A model generated the notes under the pieces. That model did no database searches. It was not told where the DNA came from and was given only the letters and a program-made list of their open reading frames with translations. A DNA stretch of 64,000 nucleotides from Azoarcus sp. (lineage in GTDB: Bacteria; Pseudomonadota; Gammaproteobacteria; Burkholderiales; Rhodocyclaceae). The stretch is from the NCBI GenBank assembly GCA_020725025.1, contig DYFV01000006.1:1-64000 (forward strand). The letters are read 5' to 3'. Made by a program: the position numbers and the translations under genes. The first letter of the stretch is position 1, and each line of letters starts with the position of its first letter. Below are positions 60,701-64,000 of the stretch, one piece after another.

Positions 60701-63238
60701 ATGACATCGACAAAGCCCGTGGTGCTCGTCACCGGCTCCCAGGGACGCATCGGACGCGCCATCGCGGACGCGCTCGGCGAGCGCTACACCGTGGTGGGCT
60801 TCGAGCGCGACTGCGGTGGCGCCGAGGACTGCATCACGGTCGACATCACCTCCGACGAGGCGGTGGCGGCCGGCTGCCGGGCGCTGCGCGAGCGCTACGG
60901 CACGCGGATCGCCTCGGTGATCCATCTCGCCGCCTTCTACGACTTCTCGGGGGAGCCCGATCCGCGCTACGAGAAGGTCAACGTTCAGGGTACGCGCCGG
61001 CTGCTTCGCGCCCTGCAGGATTTCGAGGTGGAGCAGTTCGTGTATGCGAGCACGATGCTGGTGCACGCACCCACGCAGCCGGGCAGCCCCATCCGCGAGG
61101 ACTCGGAGCTCGCGCCGCGCTGGCCCTATCCCCAGTCCAAGCTCGACACCGAGGAGGTGGTGCGCGCCGAGCGGGGCGGCATCCCGGCGCTCATCCTGCG
61201 CATCGCGGGCGTCTACACCGACGAGTGCGAGGTGCCCTCCCTCGCCTACCAGATCCAGCGCATCTACGAGCGGCAGATGCTCGCCCACGTCTTCCCGGGC
61301 GAGCTCGCCCACGGCCAGAGCTTCGTGCACCTGGAGGACGTGGCCCAGGCCTTCCGTCTCGCAGTGGACAAGCGCAGGGCGCTCCCGGCCGAGACCACGG
61401 TGCTGATCGGCGAGCCGAACACCGAGAGCTACGAGTCGCTGCAGAACCTGATCGGCCGCCTCATCCACGGCGAGCCGTGGGCCACCCGGCGCATCCCGAA
61501 GCCGGTGGCGGCCACCGGTGCCTGGGCGCAGGACGTGGCCGAGGCGGTGGTGCCGGACGCCATCGACCGGGGCATCGAGCCCTTCGTGAAGCCCTTCATG
61601 GTGTGGCTCGCCGACGACCACTACGAGCTCGACGTCTCCCGCGCGAAGACCTTGCTCGGCTGGCAGCCCCGCCACGCCCTGCGCGAGACCCTGCCGCGGA
61701 TGATCGGCCGGCTGCGCCAGGATCCGGCCGGCTGGTACAAGCGCAACCACATCCCGGTTCCCCTGTGGCTCGAGGACCTGGCGGCCCAGCGCGAGCCGGC
61801 GACCCGGCTGCTCGCGGAGTACGACGCGCTCGAGCGCCGCGAGCACCAGCACACCCTGTGGTGCCACTTCGCCAACGCCACCCTCGGCCTGTGGCTCGTC
61901 ACCAGCCCCTTCATCTTCGGGCTCGCCGACAACTGGATGGAGCCGGGCGAGCTGGTCGCCCCGGGCGGGCGCGGCCTGCCCCTCTCGGACACCTGGATGA
62001 CCATCAGCGACGTCGCGACCGGGCTCGCCATCGTGCTCCTCGCGCTGCTGTCCCTGTCGCGGCGCATCGCCTGGTCCCGCTGGGCCGCCGCGGCGCTCGG
62101 CACCTGGCTGCTCTTCGCGCCGCTGGTGTTCTGGACGCCGAGCGCGGTCGCCTACACCAACGACACCCTGGTGGGCGCGCTCATCATCCTGCTCGCGGTG
62201 GGCGTGCCCGAGACGCCGGGCATCCAGCCGGTGGCGCGCCTGGCCGGTCCCGACGCGCCGCCCGGCTGGGACTACAGCCCCTCGGCATGGAACCAGCGCA
62301 TCCCCATCATCGCGCTGGCGCTGGTGGGGCTATTCATCTCGCGCTATCTCGCCGCCTACCAGCTGGGCCACATCGAGGACGCCTGGGATCCGTTCTTCGG
62401 TCCCGGCACCGCCCACATCATCACTTCCTCGGTCTCCGAGGCCTGGCCCGTCCCCGACGCCGGCCTGGGCGCGGTGACCTACGTGCTGGAGATCGTGACC
62501 GGGGCGATCGGCGACAAGCGGCGCTGGCGCACCATGCCGTGGCTGGTGCTGCTCTTCGGGATGATGATCGTGCCGCTGGGGGCGGTGAGCATCTTCTTCA
62601 TCATCATCCAGCCCATCCTGCTCGGCACCTGGTGCACCCTGTGCCTGGTGGCCGCCGCGGCCATGCTCGCGCAGATCCCCTACTCCTTCGACGAGATCCT
62701 CGCGACCCTGCAGTTCCTCCAGCAGCGCCGGCGCGAGGGCAAGTCGCTGTGGCACGTGCTGCTGCACGGCGACACCATCGAGGGCGGCAGCGCCGACTAC
62801 TCGGACAACTTCGAGGCGCCGCCGGGAACCGTGCTGCGGGAGATGCTCAAGGGCGGCGTGACCCTGCCGTGGACCCTCGCCGTCTCCATCGGCATCGGGG
62901 TCTTCCTGATGTTCACCAGGCTGCTGCTCGAGACCACGGGCGCCGCCGCGGACAACGACCATCTCATCGGCTCCCTGGTGGTCACCTTCTCGGTCATGGC
63001 GCTGGCCGAGGTCGCCCGTCCGCTGCGCTTCGTGAACGTGCTCTTCGGCGCGTGGCTGCTGCTCGCGCCCTGGGTGATCGACGGCTACTTCGGGCTGGGT
63101 ACGCCGGTGACCTTCATCGCGGGCCTGCTGCTCATAGCCCTGTCGCTGCCCCGCGGGGCCATCCGCAGCCATTACGGCAGCTGGGACCGCTACATGCGTG
63201 CGGGCGAGCGCTGGTCGCGGCTCGCGACCACGGCCTGA
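60701..63238 (+). CDS. Three-part fusion: NAD-dependent epimerase, SPW-repeat and VKOR-like membrane domains
   Basis: The 845-residue protein begins with a cytoplasmic extended SDR domain. This has the NAD motif TGSQGRIGRA (11-20) and catalytic YPQSK (143-147), followed by a C-terminal lobe to about residue 340. Paired SPW-type membrane segments come next (FANATLGLWLVTSPFIFG near 390-407, and WAAAALGTWLLFAPLVFW near 461). A vitamin-K-epoxide-reductase-like domain covers about 535-660 and contains SSVSEAWPVPDAGLGAVTY and the redox pair C645/C648 in TWCTLC. A last SPW-like segment (FVNVLFGAWLLLAPWVIDGY) closes it. No second Cys pair is seen in the VKOR loop. The architecture suggests a membrane redox sensor or quinone-thiol enzyme tied to a nucleotide-sugar-like domain. 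AGGA precedes the ATG. Confidence 0.88.
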   Translation: MTSTKPVVLVTGSQGRIGRAIADALGERYTVVGFERDCGGAEDCITVDITSDEAVAAGCRALRERYGTRIASVIHLAAFYDFSGEPDPRYEKVNVQGTRRLLRALQDFEVEQFVYASTMLVHAPTQPGSPIREDSELAPRWPYPQSKLDTEEVVRAERGGIPALILRIAGVYTDECEVPSLAYQIQRIYERQMLAHVFPGELAHGQSFVHLEDVAQAFRLAVDKRRALPAETTVLIGEPNTESYESLQNLIGRLIHGEPWATRRIPKPVAATGAWAQDVAEAVVPDAIDRGIEPFVKPFMVWLADDHYELDVSRAKTLLGWQPRHALRETLPRMIGRLRQDPAGWYKRNHIPVPLWLEDLAAQREPATRLLAEYDALERREHQHTLWCHFANATLGLWLVTSPFIFGLADNWMEPGELVAPGGRGLPLSDTWMTISDVATGLAIVLLALLSLSRRIAWSRWAAAALGTWLLFAPLVFWTPSAVAYTNDTLVGALIILLAVGVPETPGIQPVARLAGPDAPPGWDYSPSAWNQRIPIIALALVGLFISRYLAAYQLGHIEDAWDPFFGPGTAHIITSSVSEAWPVPDAGLGAVTYVLEIVTGAIGDKRRWRTMPWLVLLFGMMIVPLGAVSIFFIIIQPILLGTWCTLCLVAAAAMLAQIPYSFDEILATLQFLQQRRREGKSLWHVLLHGDTIEGGSADYSDNFEAPPGTVLREMLKGGVTLPWTLAVSIGIGVFLMFTRLLLETTGAAADNDHLIGSLVVTFSVMALAEVARPLRFVNVLFGAWLLLAPWVIDGYFGLGTPVTFIAGLLLIALSLPRGAIRSHYGSWDRYMRAGERWSRLATTA

Positions 63239-63255
63239 GGGAGAGGCAGGCCGTG

Positions 63256-64000
63256 ATGGAGGGCATCCAGTCGGCGTTCATTCCCTACGGTCCCGGTGCC
63301 GAGAGCATCCTGGAGATCACCTGGGTCCTGATCGTCGGCGGGACCCTGATCTTCGCGCTGGTCGTGGTGCTCGCCGTGCTCGCCCTGCGCGCGCCGCGCC
63401 CCTGGCTCTCCAGCCCTCGGCTCGTGATCGCCGGCGGCATCGTGCTGCCGGTGGTGGTGCTGCCGGCGCTGCTCGTCTACTCGCTGCTGGCCGCTCCGCG
63501 CATGTCGGCGGCGGACGCGCCCGGCGTCGCGATCGAGGTGATCGCCCATCAGTGGTGGTGGGAGGTGATCTACCTCGACGCCCGGGGCGAGCCGGATTTC
63601 GTGACGGCGAACGAGATCCGGCTCCCGGTCGGACAGGTGGCCGAGCTGCGGCTGCGTTCGGCGGACGTACTGCACAGCTTCTGGGTACCCTCCCTCGCCG
63701 GCAAGCTCGACCACATCCCGGGCAAGGACAACCGGCTGCGCCTGCAGGCCGATCGGGCCGGCGTGTTCCGCGGGCAGTGCGCCGAGTACTGCGGCGGCCC
63801 CCACGCGAAGATGGCCTTCTTCGTGGTCGCCGAGCCGGCCGACGGCTTCGAGGCCTGGCGCGCTGCCCAGCGCCGGCCCTACGCCGGCGCCGCCGGCGAC
63901 GAGGCGGATCCCGGCCTGAAGCTCTTCCTCGACCACTGCGCCGCCTGCCACACCGTTCGCGGCACCCCCGCCGACGGCGACATGGGGCCGGATCTCACCC
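63256..64000 (+). CDS. Cytochrome c oxidase subunit II with fused cytochrome c domain, cut by window end
   Basis: The frame is open from the ATG at 63256 to the last base, and 248 residues are seen. Two membrane helices (ILEITWVLIVGGTLIFALVV and LVIAGGIVLPVVVLPALLVY) precede the cupredoxin domain. Its CuA ligands are H140 (DVLHSFWVPSLAGK), C175, E177, C179, H183 and M186 (GQCAEYCGGPHAKMAF). A class I cytochrome c domain follows, with heme motif CAACH at 228-232, making it a caa3-type subunit. The usual cleavable signal peptide is lacking. A GTG three bases upstream is an alternative start. It follows the epimerase fusion by 17 nt, and subunits I and III probably lie beyond the window. The upstream CtaG-family gene is its likely assembly factor. 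Confidence 0.9.
   Translation, partial: MEGIQSAFIPYGPGAESILEITWVLIVGGTLIFALVVVLAVLALRAPRPWLSSPRLVIAGGIVLPVVVLPALLVYSLLAAPRMSAADAPGVAIEVIAHQWWWEVIYLDARGEPDFVTANEIRLPVGQVAELRLRSADVLHSFWVPSLAGKLDHIPGKDNRLRLQADRAGVFRGQCAEYCGGPHAKMAFFVVAEPADGFEAWRAAQRRPYAGAAGDEADPGLKLFLDHCAACHTVRGTPADGDMGPDLT

Noticed and set aside
25807-64000. The accessory block as a mobile island
   Set aside because: I saw no integrase, transposase, tRNA end or direct repeats, and base composition by eye matches the rest, so transfer is not supported from this window.

Overview
This is a GC-rich proteobacterial chromosome segment. Three gene sets point to Betaproteobacteria, perhaps a Rhodocyclales-like organism: smc-zipA-ligA-galU; dapC-dapD-pilU-dapE-prmB; and a complete isc operon preceded by cysE. 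Taxonomy is inferred from gene order and protein similarity recalled from family knowledge, not from a search. No tRNA, rRNA, CRISPR array, transposase or integrase was seen.

Positions 1-25.8 kb hold conserved housekeeping genes. A 5'-truncated typA ends at a perfect-palindrome terminator that also serves galU from the other side. The minus-strand operon smc-zipA-ligA-galU links chromosome condensation, divisome anchoring, DNA ligation and UDP-glucose synthesis. Divergent from it run dapC-dapD-pilU-dapE-prmB and a stand-alone response regulator (lysine/peptidoglycan precursor synthesis, twitching motility, ribosomal protein methylation). Next comes cysE, then iscR, a second cysteine desulfurase, iscS-iscU-iscA-hscB-hscA-fdx-iscX and a Cys-type glutathione peroxidase. 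An IscR-like operator overlaps a sigma-70 promoter in front of iscR. trmJ, suhB and a YbaK-type deacylase close this part.

Positions 25.8-64 kb are different. They carry envelope, stress and redox genes in short operons. These include a lipoprotein-type Do protease, a DUF4426 protein, two SYLF proteins, a PRC-barrel protein, two paralogous lipoproteins, a double OB-fold protein, a Cu/Zn superoxide dismutase, an MMPL exporter, a DUF2254 protein, a tripartite RND pump, a bactofilin-like membrane protein and a cupin. Further on are DUF2243, a PQQ-type sugar dehydrogenase, two chalcone-isomerase-like proteins, a CAP-domain protein, a BON lipoprotein, an AI-2E-family permease, a CtaG-type oxidase assembly factor, a large FAD/Fe-S oxidoreductase, an ion channel, a PfkB kinase, a GH65 phosphorylase and an epimerase-SPW-VKOR fusion. 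The window ends inside a cytochrome c oxidase subunit II with a fused cytochrome c domain.

The main observation is that this accessory half is punctuated by sequences matching the sigma-54 (RpoN) -24/-12 promoter, GG-N8-TTGC. I found fourteen by eye, in nearly every sizeable intergenic gap and oriented toward the next gene. Seven end 34-42 nt before the start codon. Three divergent gene pairs have two such elements back to back. Apart from one chance match inside a terminator, I saw none in the housekeeping half. The accessory genes therefore look like one RpoN-dependent regulon for envelope remodelling, stress and alternative respiration. Neither rpoN nor its activator is in the window.
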